From assembly GCF_001695625.1 (NCBI RefSeq), contig NZ_MBPN01000056.1, forward strand, positions 1-32,737: a stretch of 32,737 bases of DNA, in the 5' to 3' direction. Shown piece by piece: positions 24,414 to 32,737 of the stretch (positions are counted from its first letter, which is position 1; each line of letters opens with the position of its first letter). The position numbers and the translations under genes were made by a program. Origin of the DNA: Pseudomonas defluvii (GTDB lineage: Bacteria > Pseudomonadota > Gammaproteobacteria > Pseudomonadales > Pseudomonadaceae). Under the pieces are notes generated by a model. The model was given only the letters and a program-made list of their open reading frames with translations. It made no database searches and had not been told where the DNA came from.

Positions 24414-27400
24414 AAACCTTTTTCGAGAACATACGTACCTGGTTGTCCAGGACCTGGGTCTGGTCGCTTTTGCTGGTGCTGTGCCTGGCGCTGCTGGTGT
24501 GGTTTGTCGGGCCACTGTTGGCGGTTGATGACTACAAACTCTGGGCACCTGCGACGTCCCGTCTGCTGAGCATCAGTGTGTTGTTTCTGTTGTGGGGGCT
24601 GGGGCTGGTCTTCAGCAATTGGCGCGCCAGCGTACGCAAGCAATTGGCCGAAACCCTCGAAGATTCCGAGGCACGTCGCAGCAGCCGCGAGGCGATGGAT
24701 GCGCAGCGGCGTGAAGTGGTCCGCCGTTTCAAGCAGGCGTTGCGTACCTTGAAAGCGTCAAGCCTCTACCGTGGCCGTAGCGAACGATGGCGCAACGATT
24801 TGCCCTGGTACCTGCTCATCGGTCCCACGGCCAGCGGCAAGACCAGCCTGTTGGAGCTGTCGGGGCTTGAGTTTCCTCTCAACAGCGTTGACCGTAAGGC
24901 CAATGGCGATGTCTCCAGCACCCCGCACTGCGACTGGTACTTTGCCGATCACGGCATTCTGATTGATACCAGCGGGCGCTATCTGGAGCAATCCAAGGCT
25001 GCTGTCGATGGCGGTGCCTGGTCTACCTTGCTTGGCCTGCTACGTAACCGCCGGCGTAATCGTCCACTTAATGGCGTGGTCGTGACGGTGCCGGTGGGCG
25101 TATTGCTGAGCGTTGACAGAGATAACTTCACGACCGCCGTGCAACAGGTGCGTGGTCGACTTCATGAGATACATCAACGGCTGCAGGTCGACTTTCCGGT
25201 CTATCTGGTCCTGACCAAGGCTGATCTGCTACCCGGCTTCGACGCCTTTTTTAGTCAGTTGACCCACGAGGAAAGCCAGCAGGTGCTGGGGAGTACACTG
25301 CGCGCCGATCAGGACGGAAACGATGCAGGGGTACTGCGTGGGGAGTTTGAAGCGCTACTGCACCGGTTGAACAGCCAGGTGATTCAGCGAGTGCACCTGG
25401 AGCGTGATATCGAGCAGCGCGGGTTGATTCTCGACTTCCCCAATCAGTTGGGGGCACTGGGGGATGGGTTGTGCGAGTTCGTTCAGAAGGCCTTTGGCGG
25501 TAATCGCTATCAGCTTGCTATCCCCTTGCGCGGCTTTTACTTGACCAGCGCTGCAACCGCTCCGGCCCAGCCGAGTGCTCATGCAAACCAGCACGTGCCA
25601 GTCGATTCGACAGCTGCTGCCTCCATGGGGCGTTCATGGTTTATCCATCATTTGTTCAGCAAGGTCATTTTTCCCGAAGCCGATCTTGCAGGATTGGACT
25701 CGCGTGAGCGCCGTCGTATTCATTGGGGACAACGGGCGGTTTACCTCGCCGCGTTGGCGGTGCTGGTCGGGCTCGGGCTGCTGTGGAGCAATGGTTTTTC
25801 ATCCAACCACGAGCGTTTTGAACACCTGCGTGAACTGGCCAGGCAATCGGCTGCACAGGATTCACAGGCGCTGGCTGCGAATGACCCGGCAACCTTGCTC
25901 AAGGCGCTTGACCTGCGCTTTGCGGCAACCGAGGTATTCCCTGAGGCTGCGCAGGTCTCACCCTTTGAACGTACTGGGTTGTATCAGGGCCGCGCCAGCA
26001 AACCACTGCTCGATGCTGCATATGAGCGTGAGCTGGAGGAACGGTTGCTGCCTTGGCTGGCAGCGCAACTTGAAGGGCAGATCCGTGGCAGCCTGAAGGA
26101 CCGCACACGCTTGCTCAACAATCTGCGTGCCTACCTGATGCTGAACCTGTCGACGCGTCGCGATGCCGCGTGGCTCGAACAATGGCTGGCGTCGCAATGG
26201 TCTGTGCGTTATTCCGGCAACACGGCGCTTCAGCAAGGCCTCAATGCTCATTTGCGACGTTTGTTGGCGCGGCCATTCAGCTACCCGCTCAACGACACGC
26301 TGGTTGGTCAGGCGCGCCATGTGTTGCGTGGCGAGTCGCTGGCCAATGTGGTCTACCGCGTGTTGCGCGAGCAGGCTCGGAGCATGCCGGACTATCGCTT
26401 AAGCCAGCACCTGGGCTCACAGGGCGGTTTGTTTGTTGGCGCGGACCATGTCATACCGGGCTTCTACACCCAGCAGGGTTATCAGCAGTACTTTGCGCCT
26501 CAGGGCGTTAACCTGGTGACCGATATCCTGCGGGACAATTGGGTGTTGGGTGAGGGCAGTGATATCAGCGCCATGGACCTGCGGCGGCTGATGGTCGAGC
26601 TTGAGCAGCGCTACTTCCGTGACTATGCCAACTATTGGGGGGATGCGCTCGGCCGGGTGGCGTTACGGCCCTCGAACGATGCTGGCGAAGCCGCCGAGTT
26701 GCTGGCCGGGCTGATTTCGGCCAATTCGCCGGTGCTGCTACTGCTGCAAGAAGTCCGAGAAAACACCCGCTTTGCATTGGTTGCAGACACGCTGGGCAGC
26801 CTACCGACGCCTGCCGACCGTGTGGGCGACAAGGCGGGTGCGTTGGGCAAGCTGGCTGTCGCTGCAGCAGGCCAGGCCCAGGGCGCGTTGGCCAAGGCGT
26901 TGCCGGACACGGCGAAACAGGCGCTGCAGCGGCGCTTCGAACCTCTGCACCGGCTGCTTGATAGCAGCAATGGCCCGGCTGGCGACCTGACGCCAGCCTT
27001 GCAAGCCCTTAACGATGTGCAGTTGCAACTGGCCAGCCTGGTTCGCGCCAGTGCCCCTGAGCAAGCGGCATTCGACATGGCCAAGGCCCGCATGATTGGC
27101 CAGCGCGATGCCTTGAGCAGTTTGCGCAACGCGTCGGGGCGTTTGCCGCGCCCGGTCAGTGCCTGGTTCAGTGTACTGGCCGAGGACAGCTGGCGTCTGG
27201 TGCTTGACGATACCTACCGCTACTTGAATCAGCGCTACCAGAGCGAGCTGTACAGCTTCTACCGCAAGGCTGTCCACAAGCGTTATCCCTTTGACGCCCA
27301 CAGTGCCAGTGATGTCGCGTTGGTGGACTTTCGCGAGTTCTTCAAAGCCCAGGGGATTGCCGAGCGCTTCTTCGAGACCTACATGCGGCCCTTCGTCAGT

Positions 27401-27922
27401 GGTGATCCGGGGCGCTATCGCCTACGCAGTATCGATGGCCAGAGCTTGCCTGCGTCCAATGCCTATCTGGACCAGATGGCTGCGCTTCAGGTCATTCGAC
27501 AGAGCTTTTTTGCCCACAACCCGAACGAGCCCGAAGTTCAGTTCAAGCTTGAACCCTACACCCTTGATCCGTCGGTGAGCCGGGCCGAGTTCCGCTTTGG
27601 TCATCAGGTTGTCGAGTACCGCCATGGCCCCATCGTGCCAACGGCATTCAGTTGGCCAACCGATGCGCAGGATGGACGCAGCAGCCTGGTGCTCGAACGC
27701 GCGGTCGGACGGCCGATCGGCATCGAGAAGAATACGGGGCCTTGGTCATTGTTCCGCTTGTTTGACCTGATGCAGACCGAGTACCTCAGTGGCCGTGATG
27801 TGCTGGTACTCAAGGCCGACGTTGGCGGCCTGCGAGCCAATTACCTGTTGATGAGCCAACGTACGCCGAATCCATTTGATATGGGCGTGTTGCGCACCTT
27901 CCGTATGCCGGTGCAGCTCTGA
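24410..27922 (+). CDS. tssM: TssM (IcmF), inner-membrane channel protein
   Basis: TssM spans the inner membrane and periplasm and joins TssL to TssJ. The 1170-residue protein has two N-terminal membrane helices (about 14-34 and 46-64) and a cytoplasmic NTPase-like domain with an intact Walker A, GPTASGKT (138-145). A third helix (about 442-460, AVYLAALAVLVGLGLLW) is followed by a long periplasmic part ending in the TssJ-binding beta domain (TYLLM-like end, GVLRTFRMPVQL). Some TssM proteins lose the Walker site; here it is kept. It overlaps both neighbours by a few bases. Confidence 0.97.
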   Translation: MKTFFENIRTWLSRTWVWSLLLVLCLALLVWFVGPLLAVDDYKLWAPATSRLLSISVLFLLWGLGLVFSNWRASVRKQLAETLEDSEARRSSREAMDAQRREVVRRFKQALRTLKASSLYRGRSERWRNDLPWYLLIGPTASGKTSLLELSGLEFPLNSVDRKANGDVSSTPHCDWYFADHGILIDTSGRYLEQSKAAVDGGAWSTLLGLLRNRRRNRPLNGVVVTVPVGVLLSVDRDNFTTAVQQVRGRLHEIHQRLQVDFPVYLVLTKADLLPGFDAFFSQLTHEESQQVLGSTLRADQDGNDAGVLRGEFEALLHRLNSQVIQRVHLERDIEQRGLILDFPNQLGALGDGLCEFVQKAFGGNRYQLAIPLRGFYLTSAATAPAQPSAHANQHVPVDSTAAASMGRSWFIHHLFSKVIFPEADLAGLDSRERRRIHWGQRAVYLAALAVLVGLGLLWSNGFSSNHERFEHLRELARQSAAQDSQALAANDPATLLKALDLRFAATEVFPEAAQVSPFERTGLYQGRASKPLLDAAYERELEERLLPWLAAQLEGQIRGSLKDRTRLLNNLRAYLMLNLSTRRDAAWLEQWLASQWSVRYSGNTALQQGLNAHLRRLLARPFSYPLNDTLVGQARHVLRGESLANVVYRVLREQARSMPDYRLSQHLGSQGGLFVGADHVIPGFYTQQGYQQYFAPQGVNLVTDILRDNWVLGEGSDISAMDLRRLMVELEQRYFRDYANYWGDALGRVALRPSNDAGEAAELLAGLISANSPVLLLLQEVRENTRFALVADTLGSLPTPADRVGDKAGALGKLAVAAAGQAQGALAKALPDTAKQALQRRFEPLHRLLDSSNGPAGDLTPALQALNDVQLQLASLVRASAPEQAAFDMAKARMIGQRDALSSLRNASGRLPRPVSAWFSVLAEDSWRLVLDDTYRYLNQRYQSELYSFYRKAVHKRYPFDAHSASDVALVDFREFFKAQGIAERFFETYMRPFVSGDPGRYRLRSIDGQSLPASNAYLDQMAALQVIRQSFFAHNPNEPEVQFKLEPYTLDPSVSRAEFRFGHQVVEYRHGPIVPTAFSWPTDAQDGRSSLVLERAVGRPIGIEKNTGPWSLFRLFDLMQTEYLSGRDVLVLKADVGGLRANYLLMSQRTPNPFDMGVLRTFRMPVQL

Positions 27923-28650
27923 TGGTGTCTGAAAGGGCGTGTTGTAGCGCGGGGCACACCGAGGTTGGCAAGGTGCGTGAACACAACGAAGACGCCTTTC
28001 TCGATTGCCCCGCGCAGGGGCTCTGGGTTGTTGCCGACGGCATGGGCGGTTACGAGCGCGGCGCCATGGCCAGCCAACTGATCGTCACCAGCCTGGCCGA
28101 TCTGCCGGTGACCCTGAGCCTTGATGAGCGGGTCAAGGCGGTACGCCAGTGTCTGCATTGGATTAACCGGCGCCTGAGCCAGGAACTGACGGTTACCGAG
28201 GGGCACTCTGAGCGCATCATGGGCAGCACCGTGGTTGCCCTGATGCTTGAGGGTAGCCGCGCGGCATGCATCTGGGCCGGCGACAGTCGCTGCTACCTGT
28301 GGCGAGAGCGGCGTCTGTACCAGTTGTCCAGAGACCATTCGCTGCAACAGCAACTGATTGAGCAGCAGCAGATGAGTGCCGAGCAGGCCAGCGCCCACCC
28401 GTCGGCGAATGCCCTGACTCAGGCCGTTGGTGCACGGGCGCAACTGACGCTGGATATGCTCGAGTTCACTGTCTATCCCGGTGATACCTTGCTGCTATGC
28501 AGTGATGGCCTCTATCAGGCGCTGGGGTGTGAAACGCTGGGCAGTGCCCTAAGCCGTTCTACACCGCATATGGCGTTGCAACGGTTGTTCGAGGCCGCGC
28601 TGTGTGGCAGTGCTCAGGACAACCTGACAGCCGTGGTGATCCGTCGATGA
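27922..28650 (+). CDS. stp1: Stp1, PP2C-type protein phosphatase
   Basis: PP2C phosphatases remove phosphate from Ser/Thr using two bound metal ions. Here it most likely reverses Stk1 action on Fha or other T6SS proteins. The 242-residue protein keeps the metal-binding and core motifs: REHNED (D24), VVADGMGG (D39, G40), WAGDSRCYLW, LLLCSDGLY and the closing DNLTAVVI. No membrane segment is visible. The start shares one base with the tssM stop and the stop overlaps stk1 by 4 bases, so kinase and phosphatase are coupled. By order stp1 (PA1670). Confidence 0.95.
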   Translation: MVSERACCSAGHTEVGKVREHNEDAFLDCPAQGLWVVADGMGGYERGAMASQLIVTSLADLPVTLSLDERVKAVRQCLHWINRRLSQELTVTEGHSERIMGSTVVALMLEGSRAACIWAGDSRCYLWRERRLYQLSRDHSLQQQLIEQQQMSAEQASAHPSANALTQAVGARAQLTLDMLEFTVYPGDTLLLCSDGLYQALGCETLGSALSRSTPHMALQRLFEAALCGSAQDNLTAVVIRR

Positions 28651-29606
28651 GCGAACCGGAGAGCGACGCCAGCCTGTACTCGGGCTTTGCCCCTGTCGGC
28701 CAGGTTCAATGCGCGCCTGCCAGCATCCGTGGCAAAGCGCTGCCTGATGTGGTTGCCGGGCGTTACCGCATCGAACGCCTGCTCGGTGTTGGAGGCATGG
28801 GGTGTGTCTACCGTGCGCGGGACTTGCTGCATGAACAGTTCGGCGATCCTGCGCCCCCTGTCGCGCTGAAGTTTCTCGCGGACAGCCTCGACGAGTCGCC
28901 GGATGGCGCAGCGCTGCTGTACAGCGAGTTCGCGCTTACCCGGCACCTGCACCATCTGAATGTCGTGCGCCTGTACACCTTTGAAGTCGACACCGATTGC
29001 CAGCGTGCCTTTATCAGCATGGAGCTGATGCAGGGCCTGACGCTGGACAGGCTGCTTTGCGAGCATCCGCTGGGGCTGCCGTGGCACATGTTGCGCAGTA
29101 TTGCCTTGCCGCTGCTCGATGCCCTGGCTCATGCACACCAGCGCGGTGTCGTGCACGGTGATCTCAAGCCCAGCAATGTGATGCTCTGTGACGATGGTCC
29201 GCGGCTGTTCGACTTTGGCCTTGGGCACGCCGAGGAAGGGATGCCTGGCCTTGCACGCTTGAGTCGAACCCGTTTCAACGCCTGGACCCCAGGGTATGCC
29301 GCCGTTGAATTGCTGGAAGGGGCAGCGCCTTCGGCCCGCTCCGACCTGTTTGCGCTGGCCTGTGTGCTGTATGAGTTGGCCGGGGGCAAGCATCCCTATC
29401 GTCGTTTGCCAGCAACCCAGGCCTGCGCCGAGGGCCTGGAGCGAGCACTGCGTGCGCCGAACAATCTGCCCAGGCATTGCTGGTCGGCCCTGCGCACCGC
29501 GTTGGCGTTGGATGCCTCACGGCGAACCATCAGCGCTACTGACCTTCAGGCTGTATTGAGCCGTGTGCCGTTCTGGCGCCCGCGTTGGCAAGGGCAGTGG
29601 TGGTGA
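28647..29606 (+). CDS. stk1: Stk1, serine/threonine protein kinase
   Basis: A Hanks-type kinase of 319 residues that likely phosphorylates T6SS partners recognised by Fha. The glycine loop GVGGMGCV (47-54), catalytic lysine in VALK (K75), catalytic loop HGDLKPSN (170-177, D172, N177) and DFG (189-191) are all present. The usual HRD arginine is a glycine (HGD), so it is a non-RD kinase, and the APE motif is degenerate (GYAAVE). The domain is followed only by a short Trp-rich tail (FWRPRWQGQWW), with no membrane helix, unlike PpkA of the HSI-I system. It is the last gene of the main operon. By order stk1 (PA1671). Confidence 0.94.
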   Translation: MSEPESDASLYSGFAPVGQVQCAPASIRGKALPDVVAGRYRIERLLGVGGMGCVYRARDLLHEQFGDPAPPVALKFLADSLDESPDGAALLYSEFALTRHLHHLNVVRLYTFEVDTDCQRAFISMELMQGLTLDRLLCEHPLGLPWHMLRSIALPLLDALAHAHQRGVVHGDLKPSNVMLCDDGPRLFDFGLGHAEEGMPGLARLSRTRFNAWTPGYAAVELLEGAAPSARSDLFALACVLYELAGGKHPYRRLPATQACAEGLERALRAPNNLPRHCWSALRTALALDASRRTISATDLQAVLSRVPFWRPRWQGQWW

Positions 29607-29788
29607 TGCCACCGCAGACCGTGAGCTCACGCGGGAAACAGGCGGCATGCGGTGTGGCTGGAACGCACTTTCAGACGCGTCCTACATCCTTCTGGAAACG
29701 TCTCTGGTAGCGTTATTTCCTTCTTGAATTCGGGCCGTTTACGTACGCGCAAGCGCCCTGCTTATTGAACTTGCGAAAGGAACAACGG
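29607..29788. other. Intergenic region between stk1 and the second vgrG, with dyad symmetry
   Basis: CACCGCA (29610-29616) and TGCGGTG (29648-29654) form an outer stem. Inside lies the perfect 12-bp palindrome CGTGAGCTCACG (29620-29631). No T-run follows, so an intrinsic terminator is doubtful; it may be a regulator site or an operon-end structure. I found no convincing -35/-10 or -24/-12 promoter for the second vgrG in the remaining bases. Confidence 0.4.
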
Positions 29789-31810
29789 ATGTTCGCTTGC
29801 GCCAATCAAACCGCGTTCAGCCTGACGTTCAACGACGTCGACCACGACTTTCAGGTGCTGGCGTTCAATGGCCAGGAAGCCATCAGCACACCCTATGCCT
29901 TCGAGGTGGAACTGGTCAGTGAGCGTGCCGATCTGGCGCTTGAGCACCTGCTGCACAGGCAGGCATTTCTGGCGTTCAATGATCAGGGCGCAGGCATTCA
30001 CGGGCAGGTGTTTCGCATCGCACGGGGTGAGTCCGGCAAACGCCTGACCCACTACCACCTGACGCTGGTGCCGCAACTGGCCTACCTGGCGTTGCGTCGT
30101 AATCACCGGATCTTTCAGCAATGCACCCTGGAGCAGATCATCGCGCAGGTGCTCAAAGACCACGGCATTCTCAGCAACGGCTACCAGATGCACCTGGAGA
30201 AGACCGCCTCACCACGTGAATACTGTGTGCAGTATGGTGAGACCGATCTGTACTTCATTCAGCGGCTATGCCACGAGGAGGGCGTGAGCTACCGCTTTGC
30301 GCATGGCCCAGAGGGGCATGTCGTGGTGTTCAGCGACCATCAGACCTTCTTCCCCAAACTCGGCCGGCCCACGCCTTACCAGCAGGACAGCAGCATGGTG
30401 GCCGATGAGCCGGTGATCAATCGCTTCGAGGTCCGTCTGGAGGCGCGCACTCGCCGGACGGCACTGCGCGACTATGACTTTGAAAAATCCAGTTATGTGC
30501 TGCAGGCCGAGGCTGCGGCGGATGCGTTGTTTCCAGAGCCGGACCTGGAAGACTACAGCTACCCCGGCGGCTTCCTGACGGGCGAGCGTGGCAAGCCGCT
30601 CAGTCAGCGGACCATGGAGCGTCACCGCGCCGACTACCGTCAGGCCGAAGGCCACAGCGATCAACCTGCGCTGGTCAGCGGCTATCTGCTGGAACTCTCC
30701 GAGCACCCGCGCAAGGCGTGGAACGGCCTATGGCTGCTGACCTCAATTGAGCATGAAGGCAAGCAGCCCCAGGTATTGGAGGAATACGTTACCCACGACG
30801 ACGGGGGCGAGTTCTCGCAAGGTTACCGTAACCACTTTACCGCCACGCCCTGTGATGTGTTTTACCGCCCGCCGAAGGCCTATCCGAAACCCCGTATACC
30901 GGGCAGCCAGACCGCCCGGGTGACCGGCCCGAAAGGCGAAGAGATCTATTGCGATGCCTATGGCCGGATCAAGGTGCAGTTCCACTGGGACCGTGAAGGC
31001 CAGAACAACGACCACAGCAGCTGCTGGCTGCGGGTGGCCTCAGGGTGGGCGGGTGACCATTTTGGCAGTGTCGTCATTCCCCGTGTGGGCATGGAAGTGC
31101 TGGTCACTTTCCTGGAGGGGGATCCGGACCGTCCGCTGGTCAGCAGTTGCCTACCGAACAGCATGAATCCCGTGCCTCATGAATTGCCGGCAAGCAATAC
31201 CCGCAGCGTCTTTCGCAGCCGCAGTACGCCGGACGGTAGTGGTTTCAACGAACTGCATATCGAGGATCGCAAGGGCCAGGAACTGATCTACCTGCGCGCC
31301 CAGCGTGATATGGAACAGAAGATCGAGCACAACAGCCGGCTGGACATCGGTCATGAGCGCAAGACCACCGTGAAAGGCAACTGCATCACGGTCCTGGATG
31401 CTGAGCAGCATCACCGTGTCAGTGGCGACCGCAAGGTACATCTCAAGGCCAATGACTACCGGCAAGTGGCTAACAGTTGTCATACGCAGGTCGGGCAGGT
31501 GTTGGTGGTCGAGGCGGGGCAGGAGGTGCACCTGACGGCGGGGGGCTCTGTGGTGGTCGATGCAGGTGCCTGCCTGGCCCTGAGAGGCGGCGGTCAGCAG
31601 GTGTTGATCAGCGCTGGCGGCATCTTCAGCAGCACGGACATTCAGTTGGGCGGGGCGCCTGTTGCCGCTATGCCCGCCAGCCCGCAGTTGCCGGGTGTGG
31701 TCAGTGCCTTGTCGGCGCCTCAGGTACAGGCACAACGGCAGGCGCTGTCGGGCGCTCCAGCGCGCTGCGAGGTCTGTGAGCAGGCCCGAGCACGGGCGCA
31801 GCAAGCATGA
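29789..31810 (+). CDS. vgrG: VgrG spike protein, second copy
   Basis: A 673-residue VgrG, the usual length. Its base and OB-fold (about 379-452, YCDAYGRIKVQFHWDREGQ) closely resemble the first VgrG, but it lacks the DUF2345 region and long tail. The C-terminal needle (about 500-630) is a run of short beta repeats ending in a CEVCEQARARAQQA tail with a CxxC pair. The ATG at 29789 is chosen over an upstream in-frame TTG because GAAAGGA stands 8 or so bases ahead, and because the MFACANQ start aligns with MFAPANQ of the first copy. The stop overlaps the DUF4123 gene by 4 bases, the usual vgrG-adaptor-effector arrangement. Confidence 0.96.
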   Translation: MFACANQTAFSLTFNDVDHDFQVLAFNGQEAISTPYAFEVELVSERADLALEHLLHRQAFLAFNDQGAGIHGQVFRIARGESGKRLTHYHLTLVPQLAYLALRRNHRIFQQCTLEQIIAQVLKDHGILSNGYQMHLEKTASPREYCVQYGETDLYFIQRLCHEEGVSYRFAHGPEGHVVVFSDHQTFFPKLGRPTPYQQDSSMVADEPVINRFEVRLEARTRRTALRDYDFEKSSYVLQAEAAADALFPEPDLEDYSYPGGFLTGERGKPLSQRTMERHRADYRQAEGHSDQPALVSGYLLELSEHPRKAWNGLWLLTSIEHEGKQPQVLEEYVTHDDGGEFSQGYRNHFTATPCDVFYRPPKAYPKPRIPGSQTARVTGPKGEEIYCDAYGRIKVQFHWDREGQNNDHSSCWLRVASGWAGDHFGSVVIPRVGMEVLVTFLEGDPDRPLVSSCLPNSMNPVPHELPASNTRSVFRSRSTPDGSGFNELHIEDRKGQELIYLRAQRDMEQKIEHNSRLDIGHERKTTVKGNCITVLDAEQHHRVSGDRKVHLKANDYRQVANSCHTQVGQVLVVEAGQEVHLTAGGSVVVDAGACLALRGGGQQVLISAGGIFSSTDIQLGGAPVAAMPASPQLPGVVSALSAPQVQAQRQALSGAPARCEVCEQARARAQQA

Positions 31811-32691
31811 TTTCAGAGCGCCCGGCTGACTACCTGTTGATTGATGGCGTGCTCAGGCCAGAAGCCCTGGCCAGGCTGCAGGGTTATCACGAACCATTGG
31901 AGGTTGTACCGCTTTACGCCGGAACGCGCTGGGCCGAGTTGTCGGGCCTGGGGCCGATACTGGTGAGGGCCCCCGCGCATTCAACGCTCCTCCAGCACGC
32001 GAGCACTGCAGACAACGGCTGGGCCAACAGCGTCAGCCTGCTGTACAGCACCCAGCCGATGAAGGTGGTGGCAGAGCATCTGCGCCATTTCATCGCGCCG
32101 CCCGATACGTTGGGCGGCACTGGCCTGTTGCGTTTCGCCGACCCGTTGGTCGCGCACTTCTGGCTGGGCAGCTACCCCGCCGTGCATCTGGATGAGGTGC
32201 TGGGGCCACTCGATGCCTGGCAGGTGCCCGAACCCCATCATGCCTGGGTGGTGTGCGATGCCACTGGCTGGCGCACCTTTGTCCGTACAGCAGCGCCACC
32301 GACATGGGCGGATGACCACGCACGGCTCAGTCACGCGCAGCTTGAAGCACTGGGCAATGCCGGGCGCTGGCGGTTTATCGAACGGCTGTATGCACAGCTT
32401 GTCCAGTATTTTGCGCCATCGTTGACCGCGCGCGATCAACGCACCCTCGCGCAGTGGTTTGACGCCCGCCTGGATGACGGCGAGGCCTGGGGGCTGACGA
32501 CAGAGCGGGGCCTGAGCACTTGGGTGCAGTACAGCCTGTGCTGGGGCGATGACTTTACGGAGCACCCCGACGGCCCTTATCGACGCTGGCTGGCGCACAG
32601 CCCTGAGGCGCTCAGGCTGCCTGCGGATCAACGCCTGGAACGGTTGGATGACCACTGCCTGGCAATCGAATTAGACAAGGATGCAACATGA
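31807..32691 (+). CDS. DUF4123 adaptor protein (Tap/TEC), loads an effector on VgrG
   Basis: DUF4123 proteins are T6SS adaptors that bind an effector and place it on its VgrG; they are not secreted themselves. This 294-residue protein has a DUF4123 layout in its first 130-150 residues: YLLIDGVLRPE at the start, then VPLYAGTRWAELSGLGPILV and LLRFADPLVAHFW. A helical C-terminal part (about 180-290) probably binds cargo. It overlaps vgrG by 4 bases and the next gene by 4 bases. The DUF4123 assignment rests on these segments and on gene order. The effector it serves should be the cut-off gene at 32688. Confidence 0.85.
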   Translation: MISERPADYLLIDGVLRPEALARLQGYHEPLEVVPLYAGTRWAELSGLGPILVRAPAHSTLLQHASTADNGWANSVSLLYSTQPMKVVAEHLRHFIAPPDTLGGTGLLRFADPLVAHFWLGSYPAVHLDEVLGPLDAWQVPEPHHAWVVCDATGWRTFVRTAAPPTWADDHARLSHAQLEALGNAGRWRFIERLYAQLVQYFAPSLTARDQRTLAQWFDARLDDGEAWGLTTERGLSTWVQYSLCWGDDFTEHPDGPYRRWLAHSPEALRLPADQRLERLDDHCLAIELDKDAT

Positions 32692-32737
32692 ATCAGGAAG
32701 CCAGTCCGGCAGAGCTTAGGCAGGCGCGTCTCAGGCA
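32688..32737 (+). CDS. Start of a further gene cut by the window end, probable effector
   Basis: ATG at 32688 overlaps the DUF4123 stop (ATGA). Only 16 complete codons are visible (MNQEASPAELRQARLR), so no family can be named. A gene placed directly behind vgrG and a DUF4123 adaptor normally encodes the effector those two deliver, often a lipase, nuclease or other antibacterial enzyme, followed by its immunity gene. This is inferred from position only. Confidence 0.6.
   Translation, partial: MNQEASPAELRQARLR

Noticed and set aside
29655..29788. Sigma54-like promoter for the second vgrG (TGGAACG, TGGAAAC)
   Set aside because: Neither has GC at the required distance; no credible -12 element was found.

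Overview
The window is a nearly complete type VI secretion system (T6SS) locus from a Pseudomonas species. The Hcp sequence, the codon usage and the exact core gene order (tssA-B-C-E-F-G-H, sfa, orfX, fha, tssJ-K-L-M, stp1, stk1) match the HSI-II (H2-T6SS) type known from P. aeruginosa PA1656-PA1671 and related P. putida/P. fluorescens clusters. Every recognised gene lies on the + strand. I saw no tRNA, rRNA, CRISPR array, transposase or phage gene.

Layout. (1) Positions 1-203: non-coding, with a perfect 30-bp palindrome at the very edge, a sigma54-like promoter and a leader hairpin. (2) 204-8905: secreted tube/tip and effector module: hcp, a long vgrG, an rhs toxin gene, its small immunity gene, a degraded second rhs 3' end, and a separate PAAR tip gene. 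(3) 8906-9231: AT-rich intergenic region with an inverted repeat, a well-matched sigma54 -24/-12 promoter and a 13-bp tandem repeat. (4) 9232-29606: the structural and regulatory operon, 16 genes, tightly packed and often overlapping by 4 bp. (5) 29607-29788: intergenic region with dyad symmetry. (6) 29789-32737: second vgrG, a DUF4123 adaptor gene, and the first 16 codons of a third gene cut by the window end, in the position where the cargo effector normally sits.

How it works together. TssJ, TssL and TssM form the membrane complex, TssK/E/F/G the baseplate, and TssA caps sheath assembly. TssB/C form the contractile sheath around the Hcp tube, and ClpV (TssH) recycles it. VgrG plus PAAR form the spike, which here carries an Rhs toxin and probably a second DUF4123-loaded effector. 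Sfa is a sigma54 enhancer-binding protein encoded inside the operon. Both the hcp and tssA leaders carry -24/-12-like elements, so the locus may control itself. Stk1/Stp1 (kinase/phosphatase) with the FHA protein form a phosphorylation switch.

The least ordinary parts are the rhs module, the regulatory DNA before hcp and tssA, the GAFSGA variant in Sfa, and the non-RD form of Stk1. In the rhs module, the Rhs protein has no recognisable PAAR domain, its toxin is unassigned, and a displaced rhs fragment carries a repeat-bounded 48-bp deletion. The core machine itself is a known system.
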